From: Candidatus Obscuribacter sp.
GTDB taxonomy: Bacteria; Cyanobacteriota; Vampirovibrionia; Obscuribacterales; Obscuribacteraceae
Length of the DNA: 64,000 nt
Assembly: GCA_016712465.1 (NCBI GenBank)
Contig: JADJQZ010000001.1
Coordinates: 6,572,001 to 6,636,000, forward strand
Direction: 5' to 3'
The notes under the pieces were generated by a model that did no database searches, was not told where the DNA came from, and saw only the letters and a list, made by a program, of their open reading frames with translations. Of this stretch, positions 33,798-42,989 are shown piece by piece (the stretch's first letter is position 1; every line of letters starts with the position of its first letter). The position numbers and the translations under genes were made by a program.

Positions 33798-34808
33798 TCA
33801 GGCGCCGACGACTTCGATGCTGTTGTGGATGGCCGTGATGAAGTCATCCACCTGGAAGTTCGGAGCCATCGGGTTCTTGGCGATGCGGGCGCGCATGATG
33901 TCGCGCGAGACGAACTTGATGTCGTCCGGCTCGACCTTGGTGCGGCCGTTGAGGAAAGCCACTGCCGAAGCAGCGTAGGCGATGGCCAGCTGCGCACGAG
34001 GCGAGCAGCCGATGCGGACCTTCTTCTCGAAGCCGTTGCCTTCCTTGTCGCGGACCTTCTTGAAGAGGTCGTCGCCGGGGCGGGAGGCGCGCACCAGGCG
34101 GTTGATGTAGCGCAGCGTGTCGATGGGCAGCTGGTCGACGATCTGGTTCACCTCCTCGCGGGCGGCGATGATGTCGTCGAGCGAGACCACCGCGTTCACC
34201 AGCGAGGTCGGGTCCTTGCGCAGGCTGGTGGCCATGCGCAGGATGTCGATCTCGTCTTCCGGCGAGACGTAGGGCAGGCTGACTTCGGCGCCGAAACGGT
34301 CGATCATGGCTTCCGGCAGCTCATAGGTGCCTTCCTGCTCGATCGGGTTGCGGGTGGCGATGACGATGAAGACCGGCTCCAGCTTGTGGTCGACGCCACG
34401 GATGGTGACCTTGCGCTCCTGCATGGACTGCAGCATGGCGGCGTTGGTCTTCGGACCGGTACGGTTCACTTCGTCCGCCAGGAAGACGTTGACGCCGACG
34501 ATGGGCCCCAGCACCGTTTCCCACTCGCGGGACTCGGGGTTGAAGATGGGGATGCCGGTGATGTCGGACGGCTGCGTGTCGGGCAGCATCTGAATGCGCC
34601 CGGCCTTGCCGCCGATGATGGTGGCGCCGAGCGTGTTGGCCAGGGTCGTCTTGGCGAGACCCGGCAGCGAGGTGAGAAGGACGTGATCGTTGGTCAGCAG
34701 CGAGCGGATGCAGAGGGCAACCACGTTGGGGTAACCCTTCACAACCTTGTTAACCTCGGCTGCCTGAGCCGCGAACTTCGGATGCGTGATCTGATGCATC
34801 TTATTCAT
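33798..34808 (-). CDS. moxR: MoxR-family AAA+ ATPase
   Basis: 336 residues from the ATG at 34808 (GGAG upstream; a longer frame to 34982 lacks one). Walker A reads SLPGLAKT (about residues 47-54), the MoxR variant. Walker B is VFLADEVNRTGPKTNAAML, and sensor/arginine-finger segments follow (FIVIATRNPIEQEGTYELPE). MoxR ATPases act with vWA proteins as chaperones that mature or disassemble protein complexes. The genes upstream encode two vWA proteins and a TPR protein, those downstream DUF58 and a BatD-like protein, giving a full Bat-type set. Confidence 0.95.
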   Translation of the reverse strand: MNKMHQITHPKFAAQAAEVNKVVKGYPNVVALCIRSLLTNDHVLLTSLPGLAKTTLANTLGATIIGGKAGRIQMLPDTQPSDITGIPIFNPESREWETVLGPIVGVNVFLADEVNRTGPKTNAAMLQSMQERKVTIRGVDHKLEPVFIVIATRNPIEQEGTYELPEAMIDRFGAEVSLPYVSPEDEIDILRMATSLRKDPTSLVNAVVSLDDIIAAREEVNQIVDQLPIDTLRYINRLVRASRPGDDLFKKVRDKEGNGFEKKVRIGCSPRAQLAIAYAASAVAFLNGRTKVEPDDIKFVSRDIMRARIAKNPMAPNFQVDDFITAIHNSIEVVGA

Positions 34809-35044
34809 GGTAGTTCTCCAGTTTTCTGGTGAGTAAATCACCTTCAGGTTCAGGTTGAAAGAAACCACAGCCCATGCCGATTCTCCTTGAGGAGTTCCTT
34901 GTCGGCGATTGAGTTGGGTGTGGGCATATCGGAATCGGACGGAATTGCGGCGGAACCGGCCACGAGCCAGTTCCGCTGTCACAGATGAAGTCTTGTCTGA
35001 CTTCCGGGAGGCGTTTAACTGCGTGTTGAGTTATTCACCTCCGC

Positions 35045-36163
35045 TCAGCTTTCGCTCTTGCGGCCGCCGAGCAGTCCGATACCCAGGAGTATGCCCATGA
35101 GGATCAGGGCAACTGCCAGCGGGTACTGGTAGACGGGGTTGTCGTGCTTCTCGGTCTTGGTGTTGCCGAGAGTACGAGCCCACTCGATTTTGACGTTGGG
35201 AGGCGAGGCAGGGTCGAGGCGAATGTAGTCGCCGCCGGTCTGACCAACGAGGGTCTGCAGGGCGGCTTCGTCGATTGCCGTCTGAACCACCTTGCCCTCC
35301 TGCTCTACGTAGCCGGTCACCTGTCCATCCGAGCTGTACTTCGGAATGGGGACCGGTGAGGAGGCGCCGACGCCGACAACGATGATCTTGATCCCTTCCT
35401 GACGAATGTCATTGAGGACCTTGGTCAAATTTGCCTGGTCGCCGGTGAAGCCGCCGTCGGTGAAGAGCAGGATCACTTTCTGGTGTTGCGACGGGGGCTC
35501 GCTCTTGAAGAGGTCGAGCGCCGTTTTCAGGCCTTCGGCGTAGTCGGAACCGCCGCCGGGAGCCTGATTGATGCCCATGCGCTTGGTCATCATCCAGTAG
35601 AGCGCGCAGTAGTCATCGGTCAACTCAGCCTGGACGAAGCCCTGGCCGGTGTAGTTGATGATGCCGATCTTGTTGCGCTCCAGTGTGGGCATGATCTGCT
35701 TGCGGATCACGTACTTGGCCATGTCCAGCCGGCTGCCGTAGGGACCTACGACCTTGTCGGCGGGGATGGTCTGCAGCACGGTCTTGCAGTCTTTGATGAT
35801 TTCCTTGGGTGGCATGACGCCGCGATAGTCTTCCGCAGCCATGCTGGGAGAGACGTCGACCACGGCGATCAGTTTCATGCTGCCTTCGCGCACGACTTGA
35901 GGCGAGTCGGTCATGATCGGACCGGCTGCGGCGATGATGGCCAGGGTGATGGCGCCGAGCCAGAGAGCTCCCTTGAGGAACTCCCGGCGGGCGCTGAAGG
36001 GCCTGGTGAATCGCTCGATCAGCTTTTCCTCGCCCCATTCCTTCCGCGCAGCCAGACGCTGGCGGTAGGAGAAGTACAGAAGTGCGGCCATGACGGGAAG
36101 AACCGCCAGGAGCGCGTACAGATAGTCCGGCCGAAGCCAGCTGATATCAAATAGAGCTTGCAT
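35045..36163 (-). CDS. batA: BatA-like vWA membrane protein
   Basis: 372 residues. Two N-terminal membrane helices (about 13-32 and 65-85), a vWA domain with MIDAS sequence VVDVSPSM (about 105-112) and the distal LFTDGGFTGD, and a C-terminal membrane helix (about 347-366). The vWA domain would be exposed to one side of the inner membrane and bind divalent metal. An insertion after the MIDAS (EDYRGVMPPKEIIKDC) is longer than usual. It starts 12 bases after the TPR gene, so translation is probably coupled within the operon. Confidence 0.9.
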   Translation of the reverse strand: MQALFDISWLRPDYLYALLAVLPVMAALLYFSYRQRLAARKEWGEEKLIERFTRPFSARREFLKGALWLGAITLAIIAAAGPIMTDSPQVVREGSMKLIAVVDVSPSMAAEDYRGVMPPKEIIKDCKTVLQTIPADKVVGPYGSRLDMAKYVIRKQIMPTLERNKIGIINYTGQGFVQAELTDDYCALYWMMTKRMGINQAPGGGSDYAEGLKTALDLFKSEPPSQHQKVILLFTDGGFTGDQANLTKVLNDIRQEGIKIIVVGVGASSPVPIPKYSSDGQVTGYVEQEGKVVQTAIDEAALQTLVGQTGGDYIRLDPASPPNVKIEWARTLGNTKTEKHDNPVYQYPLAVALILMGILLGIGLLGGRKSES

Positions 36164-36175
36164 GGAGGTTCTCCT

Positions 36176-36769
36176 TTAGATGGTGTCCCGGTTTCCTTTT
36201 CCAGGCATGGCGCCAGGATCTTCGCCCGGAACAGGCTTGCCGTCCTTCTTGCCGTCGCCAGGCTTGCCCTTGCCTTTGCCCTGTTTCTGGGCTTGCTCGG
36301 GGTTGTTCTTGAAGAGCAGCTCCAGGTCGTACTTGACGATGAGAGCGGCTTCGCGAAATGCCTGGTACTCCTTCTCGGTCAAGTCGCGACCGAGGTAGAG
36401 GTTGCCCGAGTTGAGTTCGAGCGACTCCTTGAAGGCCTGCACGGCGGGCGCGGCCTGGTTGGCGCGCAGCAGAGACTTCGCCTTCTGGAAGGAGGCCTGG
36501 GCGGCCAGCTCCTTGTCAGGCTTGGGGTAAATGAAGCGCTCCATCCAGGTGGACTGGCGACGAGTCTTGTAGACCGCCAGGCTCTGGTCGAAGTACTTGA
36601 TGGCGACCTGGACATCGCCGGAGCGATAGGCCGAGAGACCCTGGTTGTACAGGGCGTACTGGGCATCGCGCCAGGCGTTGAGGTACAGGCCACCGGTGAA
36701 GATCAGCGCACCGACGATGACTGTGGCAATCACCGCCATGCGCCGAGCAATAGAGATTTTCTTTTCCAT
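36176..36769 (-). CDS. batC: BatC-like TPR protein with one membrane helix
   Basis: 197 residues. One membrane helix near the N-terminus (about 9-30: RMAVIATVIVGALIFTGGLYL) precedes two or three TPR-like repeats (YALYNQGLSAYRSGDVQVAI; SFQKAKSLLRANQAAPAVQA). The C-terminus is Lys/Gly/Pro-rich (QGKGKGKPGDGKKDGKPVPG). BatC proteins are TPR partners of BatA/BatB in the Bacteroides aerotolerance operon. It lies between the two vWA genes with gaps of 12 and 36 bases. Confidence 0.8.
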   Translation of the reverse strand: MEKKISIARRMAVIATVIVGALIFTGGLYLNAWRDAQYALYNQGLSAYRSGDVQVAIKYFDQSLAVYKTRRQSTWMERFIYPKPDKELAAQASFQKAKSLLRANQAAPAVQAFKESLELNSGNLYLGRDLTEKEYQAFREAALIVKYDLELLFKNNPEQAQKQGKGKGKPGDGKKDGKPVPGEDPGAMPGKGNRDTI

Positions 36770-36805
36770 TTGGTTTTTCTCCGGTTACTTGGGATAAAGA
36801 GGTGA

Positions 36806-37822
36806 CTACACGTCCTCCCTCACGAGAGCGGCGGTCACGGTGAAAGCAAGAGCCAGAGCCAGACCAGCCAGGATGAACAGGCCGAAGATATCGCGGAAGG
36901 TGGTGGACTTCTCCACTTCAATCTGCGACTTCTCGAGCGCGTTGATTTCATCGAAGCCGGCTTTCATGGCCGAAGCCTTGCCCACGGGGATGACCTTGCC
37001 GCCCGAGTCGAGGGACAGCTTCTTCAGGTCTTGCACCGAGGACGAGTCGTTGACCCAGCCATCGGATACGCCGAGGACGTAGAGTTTGATGTTGTTCTTC
37101 TTGAGCTGGTCGAGGAGCTGCTGCATGCGCTCCGGCTTGATGCTGGCTTCACCGTCGGAGACGATGACGAGCACCTTGGTCTTTGCCTGACCGAGCTCAA
37201 GGAAGTGGTCGATGGAGGCTTGAATCGGACCCATTTTGGTGAATCCGGCTTCGTCCGGGCCATCGAAGTTGGTACCGCCGCCGGTGTACTTACCCAGGCG
37301 CGAGTTGCGCTTGAGGATGAGGGTCAGGTCGGTGGTAAGCGGCCAGCTGAAGTAGGCTTCGTCGTCGAAGAGGATGAGACCGATGCGGTCTCCCTGACGA
37401 GTGGGCACAAACTTGTCGATGGCGGCACGTGCGACAGTCAGCCGGGTTGTCTTGACGGGCTTGCCGTCAGCATCCAGCTGTGTGGTGTTGGGGTCTCCCA
37501 CCAGTGCCTTCTGCTCCGGGTCGGAAATCTCCATATCCATCGAGCCTGAAATGTCCACCGCGATCATGAAATCGCGGGTCTGCATGGCCTGAGTGGTCTT
37601 GGACTCCGGGACGACCGGCCGGGCCATAGCCAGGCAGAGAAGTACCAGGAAGCCGGACAGGCAGATCATGGGCAGTCGGCTGATGATGAACATGGAACGC
37701 AGGTTCTTCTGCGTGTTGACCTGGGTGTGGCCATAGCTCTTGCGACGCCGGGAGGCGAAGAAGAGCAAGGCGAGCACAATAGGGATGAGACCCAGCAAGT
37801 AGGGACTCATGAATTGAATCAT
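36806..37822 (-). CDS. batB: BatB-like vWA membrane protein
   Basis: 338 residues from the ATG at 37822, eight bases after GGAG. It has an N-terminal membrane helix (SPYLLGLIPIVLALLFFA), a second helix (about 53-72), a vWA domain with perfect MIDAS DISGSM (about 92-97), and a C-terminal helix (about 312-332). It is the first gene of the vWA-TPR-vWA-MoxR-DUF58-BatD-like cluster. Position and length match BatB/BatA of aerotolerance-type operons. A 1.7-kb non-coding region lies upstream and must hold the operon promoter. Confidence 0.9.
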   Translation of the reverse strand: MIQFMSPYLLGLIPIVLALLFFASRRRKSYGHTQVNTQKNLRSMFIISRLPMICLSGFLVLLCLAMARPVVPESKTTQAMQTRDFMIAVDISGSMDMEISDPEQKALVGDPNTTQLDADGKPVKTTRLTVARAAIDKFVPTRQGDRIGLILFDDEAYFSWPLTTDLTLILKRNSRLGKYTGGGTNFDGPDEAGFTKMGPIQASIDHFLELGQAKTKVLVIVSDGEASIKPERMQQLLDQLKKNNIKLYVLGVSDGWVNDSSSVQDLKKLSLDSGGKVIPVGKASAMKAGFDEINALEKSQIEVEKSTTFRDIFGLFILAGLALALAFTVTAALVREDV

Positions 37823-39590
37823 GCTGTTATCTCCATTCTTACGGGTTTGAGCGCAATAGAAAAAAGGCATTGCACAGCACAGTCGGCGCTCGTTTACGAT
37901 GGACGGTGCTGTTCTGCTCATCTAAGCAGTGTTACGGTCGTGACTCAGCTTTCGCTACCGGCGAAGAGGCTGTGGTTGTCGTTTCCAGTGCAACGCTTAC
38001 AAGCCATTGCTCCCGAGTAGAGACGCTGCCTGGTCAGGCAGTTGTTCATTCAATGCGAACGCTCGTCGATCGGGGGATTGGTGGTTTTGGGAACTCTTGG
38101 TGATGGGGTGGAAAGGACAATGCCCTTAAGATAGCTTTCTACTGAAATACAAAGAAACCATAAAAGCTTTAATGAAATTCTTCGCACGCGCGCGCCTGTT
38201 ATTACTTACGAGCCTAAAGTCTTGGAATCTTGCAGTTATCACTACTTGTACTAACCACTTGTAAATCTATTCAACATGTGATGTGGCCTGCTTCTTTGAG
38301 CTTTAAACCGGTTGGTTTCAAGGACCTATCAGAGCTTAGAGAAACTCATGGTACCGGAGGAATATGTGTTGGTACTAATTTTGGGCCACTTGCGGACGAA
38401 TGCTTGATGGCTAGCGGAGCTCGCTAAGAACTGGATGCCGGTCTCTTGGTGAGCTTGTGTTAATGTTGTGATGTCTGTTAAATGACTCTGTTTGCGCTAG
38501 ATGTGAGCAATCTCTAATGCGTTTGGGGCGCCAGGATTGTGCTTCTTCGAGGTGGCTTCCAGTGGGTCTGGATTTTTGAATTGGGAGCAAGCCGGTTCAT
38601 TTTCGATTCTAAGCATGGTGTCACCGGTGATGTCATTCTTTGAGAGTTCTGCCGACATCTGAGAAGCGGGTTTGTTATGTGGAAAATATCGATTCATGAG
38701 CTTTGCACAGGCACTGGCAGGGAAGCCTCGAGAGAAGCGCCCGACATTTCATTTATTTTCGTTTGGATTGATATGTTGATCTCTTGATTCAGAAACCGCT
38801 GCTCCGATTTATCTTTTTGCTTCCTTATAGAGCTTTTGTCTGAAGACAAAAGTGGTAATGTGAAAACCATAAAAAGGCATCAAGTGGCTGTACCTCTACG
38901 GGGCTAATTCAGCCTTTTTGAACGGTGCTCGCACGTGAAATTTTGACTTTGAATTTATGGTTGTGACAGAAAGATGGCGGTCTTTTCACGCTCTTGCAGC
39001 TGCTGTCAGGCTTTCTTCCGGGGACGGTAAAGGTGGTACATCTAGTGGTCTGGGCGGCGGCATTGATCAGGTACGTGCAGAAAATTTCGGCCGTGCAAGA
39101 AATTCAGAATAATTTCGCCCACGCCTCTCCTCCTAAAATGCCAGGGCTTGGGTTGGGTGCTTCCAACCGATAAGGTGGATGCGCGGGTGCTGCTACTTCC
39201 AGGCAATGGTGGTCCCGTATCGAGGTACAGGCTGCCCTGCTCCGATGCTCCAGGGGTGGTGAGCGCATTCTAGAGGCTGTGTTTCAGGCGCAGCCTATCC
39301 TATCTATAAGCAACACTGTTTGGATTGAGTCGTTAAACCAGGGGCGATGGTGATGCGCTGGGCGAGGGTGAAAAGGGTGGTGCGAAGGAGGGCGGTGCCG
39401 GGCAAAGGTGTGAGGGGCTGGGCGAAGGTGTGAGGGGCTGGGCGAAGGAGAGTGATGCGCTGGGCGAGGGTGAAAAGGGTGGTGCGAAGGAGGGCGGTGC
39501 CGGGCGAAGGCGTGAGGGGCAGAGTGATAAAGATGAGTAAGTGTAGGGTGGATAGAAGGAAATACTAAAACGAATAGTACAACAGAGAAA
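37823..39590. other. Long non-coding region upstream of the bat operon
   Basis: About 1.77 kb. Nothing with coding character is seen; short frames (38230-38427 +, 38497-38697 -, 38957-39112 +) have no ribosome sites and no recognisable sequence. A perfect hairpin CTTTTGTC-TGAA-GACAAAAG lies at 38829-38848. The right part contains the 102-bp-spaced repeat and ends at the IS left end. Base composition is more AT-rich than the flanking genes between 38100 and 38960. Confidence 0.45.
39351..39520. repeat. Two-copy purine-rich direct repeat with 102-base period
   Basis: A block of about 68 bases starting TGATGCGCTGGGCGAGGGTG occurs at 39351 and again at 39453, differing at two positions near its end. 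Between them a shorter unit (GGGGCTGGGCGAAGG) is also repeated. The strand is G-rich. Plus-strand reading gives repeated Gly/Glu/Lys words but no start, and minus-strand reading gives His/Pro-rich words; neither is convincing as protein. Confidence 0.8.
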
Positions 39591-39603
39591 CCTGGATTAT
39601 TCA
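39591..39603 (+). repeat. Left terminal inverted repeat of the IS
   Basis: CCTGGATTATTCA, perfectly inverted at 41501-41513. Similarity continues imperfectly for a few more bases. Confidence 0.9.
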
Positions 39604-39872
39604 CCTACAGGCTGTAACAGGCAGGGGAAATGGGAGTAGATACCAGACGGAGAGCGCGTTTAATCTTTGCCGGGAGTTTTCACGCTAACACTTTTGCGGT
39701 TGTTGATTATCTGCCACAAAGCGGCTATATCAGCCAGGCTCCGATTGTATTGCTAATCGAGATCTAGTATTGCGGATGGTATCAGAGTGTAGTTTAAAAG
39801 GATGAAAGTCCTGATGGTTGCTGGATAATTGAGTTGCGAAAAACAAAAAGCAGCAAGGCAAAAGGAACTTTC

Positions 39873-41330
39873 ATGAGCACAGAGTCTAAGGCAAAGCGAG
39901 TGGAACGGCAAGCCCGGTTGACGTTAAAAAACTGCAAAGCACAAAAGATTGATGATGGTGGGGGCTTTTTGACTGCTTTTAGGAGGCGTTACGTCCCTGG
40001 CGAAGGCAGCAGAGGTAACAGGACTGGTAGCAATGGCTGTGGAGAGAATAGAGCCGTGGCGGGATGAGGGTTTAGTCGAGCATGAAATCAAGACTCTTTT
40101 GAGCCAGCGATTGTATCTTGGGGCGTGTGGGCATACTGATGCGCTAGATTGTTCTCTGTTTAAGGATGATCCAGGGCTGAAGAGTGTTTTAGGACTTGAG
40201 CCGGATGGGCGTCGTTGCCGTCGCAGTCCACGCATACGCGCATGGAAAATTCGATGTCAGAAGACTCGCTCAACAAGTTGGAGGAGCTTCCTCTGGAGTA
40301 TTTTCTTTCCAGGCACGAGCATGAGCCGAGGGAGCTGACCATATATTTTGATGGTTCGGCGATTAGGACCTACGGCTCGCAGCAAAATTCTATTTATCGC
40401 GGCGGGAAGAAATACAGTCAGACACAGTATTTCCCACTGTTGGCAGCAACAAAAGAAGGTCATCTGCTGCTTGCAAAGCTACGGTCAGGCAACGTTTCCG
40501 ATGCAACATCGCTGGCGGAAATTACAAAACTGGTGGAGGCAATTTTGGAGCGTTGGCCGCATGTGAAACTTACAATTGTTATGGATGCTGGGTTTAATGA
40601 GCCCCATCTTCTGGACTTCTTGGAGGAAAAGAAGGTCAACTACGTGGTTGGATATCCTGCAACATCGTCAATCAAGTCTAACTTCAAAGATACGATTAAA
40701 GCCGCAGAAGAAGGCTTCAAGAAAGAGTTTGGTGAGCCAAAATTCAAAGGTAAAGCTGGCGAGAAGGCATGGCAGAAGGAGCATACTAGGTTGCGCGCAC
40801 TGCCGCCGATGAGCGAAAAAGAGGCGGAGAAGGCAATGAACTCCAGGTTCACGCGCTGGATGTACGGAGCCGAGCACCAGGGCAACAATTGGGAGGGGAG
40901 CCGCACGGTAATAGTTAGAATTGACTGCAGCGACAAAGGCACTGACATTCGGTGTGTCTCCACTAACATGACCGGTCATTCCGCCCAGGCGATTTACGAG
41001 GATTACTACTGCAACCGAGCCACTATCGAATTCACGATCAAGGAAAACAAAAGTCACTGCCGTGTGCCATTGAGCTGCATGGAATACAGCGCCAATAGGT
41101 TCAGGTTCGTTCTCCAGAGCTTAATCTACATACTCATGGATGAATTAAGGCGCTTGCTGCCGAGTTCCAAAACTGCCCTGACCTTAGCCACCTTGCGCAA
41201 TCAAATACTTCTGATTCCCGCTCAAATTTTCGCCTATGCGCGGCATATTCACTGGCGCCTATCTTCAGTACACCCGGCATCTGCTCTACTCATCAACCTG
41301 AACAAGAAGCTGCAAGCCCGAACAGCCTGA
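39873..41330 (+). pseudogene. IS1380-family transposase with two compensating frameshifts
   Basis: Translation starts at the ATG at 39873 after AAAGGA. The first part (FLTAF) leaves frame near 39980, the family-like sequence continues in the next frame (SLAKAAEVTGLVAMAVERIE to LGLEPDG), and returns to the first frame near 40208 (ASLPSQSTHTRMENSM onward) to the stop at 41330. One extra base near 39980 and one missing G in the run at 40207-40209 would explain it. The DDE residues remain visible: YFDGSAIRTYGSQQ, VMDAGFNEPH and NRATIEFTIKENKSHCR. The product as read would be inactive unless the errors are in the sequence rather than the genome. Confidence 0.85.
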
Positions 41331-41500
41331 AGCTTCAACCAGAAACGCGACAAACAAAGAACCTGGCTCGCCTACTTGAGCCGGGGCATCTCCGCAGAGC
41401 CCCTTTCGCTGCCGTTTAATCTGGATTTTTTAGCTGCTTTTCAGAAAACCCGCTCTCAAACCGGCATGCAGTGGGGTCTCTTGGCGACATACTATATGGA

Positions 41501-41513
41501 TGAATAATCCAGG
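41501..41513 (-). repeat. Right terminal inverted repeat of the IS
   Basis: TGAATAATCCAGG, the exact reverse complement of the left end. It is followed directly by the GAAA duplication and A-run belonging to the terminator. Confidence 0.9.
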
Positions 41514-41558
41514 GAAAAAAGAAGAGCCGGGAGGATTTTTGGTCCTCGCCGGCTCTTC
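41514..41558 (-). terminator. Intrinsic terminator of the zinc-ribbon gene, target of the IS
   Basis: Minus strand: stem GAAGAGCCGG-x-GAGGA / TCCTC-CCGGCTCTTC with a short loop, then CTTTTTTC. The T-run ends exactly at the IS boundary. It lies about 40 bases beyond the stop at 41600. Confidence 0.8.
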
Positions 41559-41599
41559 GGAGTTGCCGAAGCTAGTTTACAGCTCCGTGTTCGGCGGTC

Positions 41600-42148
41600 T
41601 TACTTGATGTCGAAGTTCGCCTTCCAGATCTTTCCGCCGGGAATCGGTTGACCGCCGCCGCTGCTTCCGCCGCCCCAACCCCAGGACCAGGAACGCTGGA
41701 CCTCATGGAGTTCGAGCAGGTAGTTGCCGCTGGCACGCACCTCGAGAATGATGGTGCGGGTACCGAACTGCGGATTGCCCTGGTCGGGAACGAAGTTGCC
41801 GCGGGTCTTGACCTTGAGACCGTAGGGAACGCTCTTCACGTCCCATTCGCGCCAGGCGTACTGGTCTTCGGGAAGGGTCACGTGGATCTCTTCGCCGATA
41901 CGCATCTTGAAGGTCTTGCCGTCGTCGACGTCACGGCAGGTGACGAAGAAGACGCCGGCTTGTGTGGCGGCCAGCGGCGATGAGGCGCCTGCGGAGAGCG
42001 GCGTCTGGCACCACTCGCACTCGTCCTGCTTGGCGCTGCATGCGTCGCACAGGGCGTAGGCGAAGTGGGTGGTCAGGCTGCCGCAACTGGTGCACTTTCC
42101 GGGTACGTTCAGGGTGTGCTTGCCCTGGCAAGATTGACAGAGTGCCAT
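41600..42148 (-). CDS. Double zinc-ribbon protein with chagasin-like (I42) domain
   Basis: 182 residues. Eight cysteines in four pairs, Cys4/7, 19/22, 34/37 and 44/47, indicate two zinc ribbons. From about residue 65 a beta-rich domain contains GEEIHVTLPEDQYAWREWDV and FGTRTIILEVRASGNYLLEL, followed by HEVQRSW, close to the I42 chagasin pattern in which three loops block papain-like proteases. A Gly/Ser/Trp-rich insert follows, and the end is KIWKANFDIK. There is no signal peptide, so it acts in the cytoplasm. It is the last gene of a minus-strand group starting with SpoVR, 15 bases after the preceding gene. Confidence 0.75.
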   Translation of the reverse strand: MALCQSCQGKHTLNVPGKCTSCGSLTTHFAYALCDACSAKQDECEWCQTPLSAGASSPLAATQAGVFFVTCRDVDDGKTFKMRIGEEIHVTLPEDQYAWREWDVKSVPYGLKVKTRGNFVPDQGNPQFGTRTIILEVRASGNYLLELHEVQRSWSWGWGGGSSGGGQPIPGGKIWKANFDIK

Positions 42149-42163
42149 GTTCTATGCCCTCCC

Positions 42164-42925
42164 TCAATAGTTGCGCAGGGAGCCGCCGGAACGGCAGCCC
42201 GTGCAGGTGCAGACGAAGGTCGGGCGATGAGACTGGGAAGGCTCAAAGCTCAACTCGTCGTCGGGATTGATCAGCGACTCGGGCGCCGTCATGTGCAGCA
42301 GCCCGTGCGAAGCCAGATGGTCGTCGTGGTCGGCGGGCGACTTCATGACGAAGGTCATCTCGTACTCCTGAGCCGGGGGCTTGAAGCCGGGACCGGACTC
42401 TTCCGCGAAACGGGCCACGATGAAGACCACTCCGTGACCGGATGGCGCCTTCAGGGGTGCCTGCTCGTAGGACTGGGCTTCGACATCGCTGCCGACGCTC
42501 AGGTCCAGGTCGAGGCTTGGCTGAACGCCATCGCTGGCACCGGCCTCGCTCGCGGGAGCGGTGAGGGCGGCGATTGCTTCGGCGTCGGTGCGCGGCGTCA
42601 GAGGCGCCACATCACCGGGGTTCATGAAATGCAGGATCTGTCCGTCGCCGTCGGTCTCCACGAAGGAGACGCCCTTCGGCAACGAAACGCGCCTGCGCAG
42701 CTGCCCGTCCACGTGGATGAGCAGGTCGACTGCATGCTGGGACATGACGCGCACGGCGTACTGACCCAAGGGCATGCGGACGAAGATGTCGGAACTGTTT
42801 TTGACCTCGTAGTAGACGGGGCGAGTCCACTCGGCACCTGCGCCAAAGACCGCATTAGCTGCGGGCTTGGCCACAAGCGCGATGTTCATCGACCGTCCGA
42901 GGACATCGTCAGTGATTTTCTTCAT
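42164..42925 (-). CDS. Unknown protein between SpoVR and zinc-ribbon genes
   Basis: 253 residues, start ATG after AGGAG. No family recognised. The N-terminal half is beta-rich (PVYYEVKNSSDIFVRMPLGQ; LLIHVDGQLRRRVSLPKGVS), the middle is acidic and low in structure (about 120-160, with LDLDLSVGSDVE), and the C-terminus has four closely spaced polar/Cys residues (FVCTCTGCRSGG) that could be a metal site. It is cytoplasmic by prediction. Its 15-base gap to the zinc-ribbon gene and same-strand position after SpoVR suggest a shared process. Confidence 0.72.
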   Translation of the reverse strand: MKKITDDVLGRSMNIALVAKPAANAVFGAGAEWTRPVYYEVKNSSDIFVRMPLGQYAVRVMSQHAVDLLIHVDGQLRRRVSLPKGVSFVETDGDGQILHFMNPGDVAPLTPRTDAEAIAALTAPASEAGASDGVQPSLDLDLSVGSDVEAQSYEQAPLKAPSGHGVVFIVARFAEESGPGFKPPAQEYEMTFVMKSPADHDDHLASHGLLHMTAPESLINPDDELSFEPSQSHRPTFVCTCTGCRSGGSLRNY

Positions 42926-42989
42926 AGATAACTCCTGGAGAGATTTATGTGTGGGCGTTTAAGCCTTTACAAACTTCCGTGAGAAGACG

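Larger units (their letters stand above)
39591..41513 (+). mobile_element. IS1380-family insertion sequence, complete ends
   Basis: A 1,923-bp element. Both ends carry the 13-bp terminal inverted repeat CCTGGATTATTCA (39591-39603 and, inverted, 41501-41513). The flanking bases are GAAA on both sides (39587-39590 and 41514-41517), a 4-bp target duplication consistent with transposition. The internal gene encodes an IS4/IS1380-like DDE transposase, disrupted by two frameshifts. The element sits inside the T-tract of the terminator of the 41600-42148 gene. Confidence 0.88.

Noticed and set aside
38957..39112. 51-codon plus-strand frame rich in Gly and Ser
   Set aside because: No ribosome site and no similarity to anything recognised; surrounded by non-coding sequence.
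39351..39520. Possible CRISPR array
   Set aside because: Only two long copies, no uniform short repeat with unique spacers, and no cas genes nearby.
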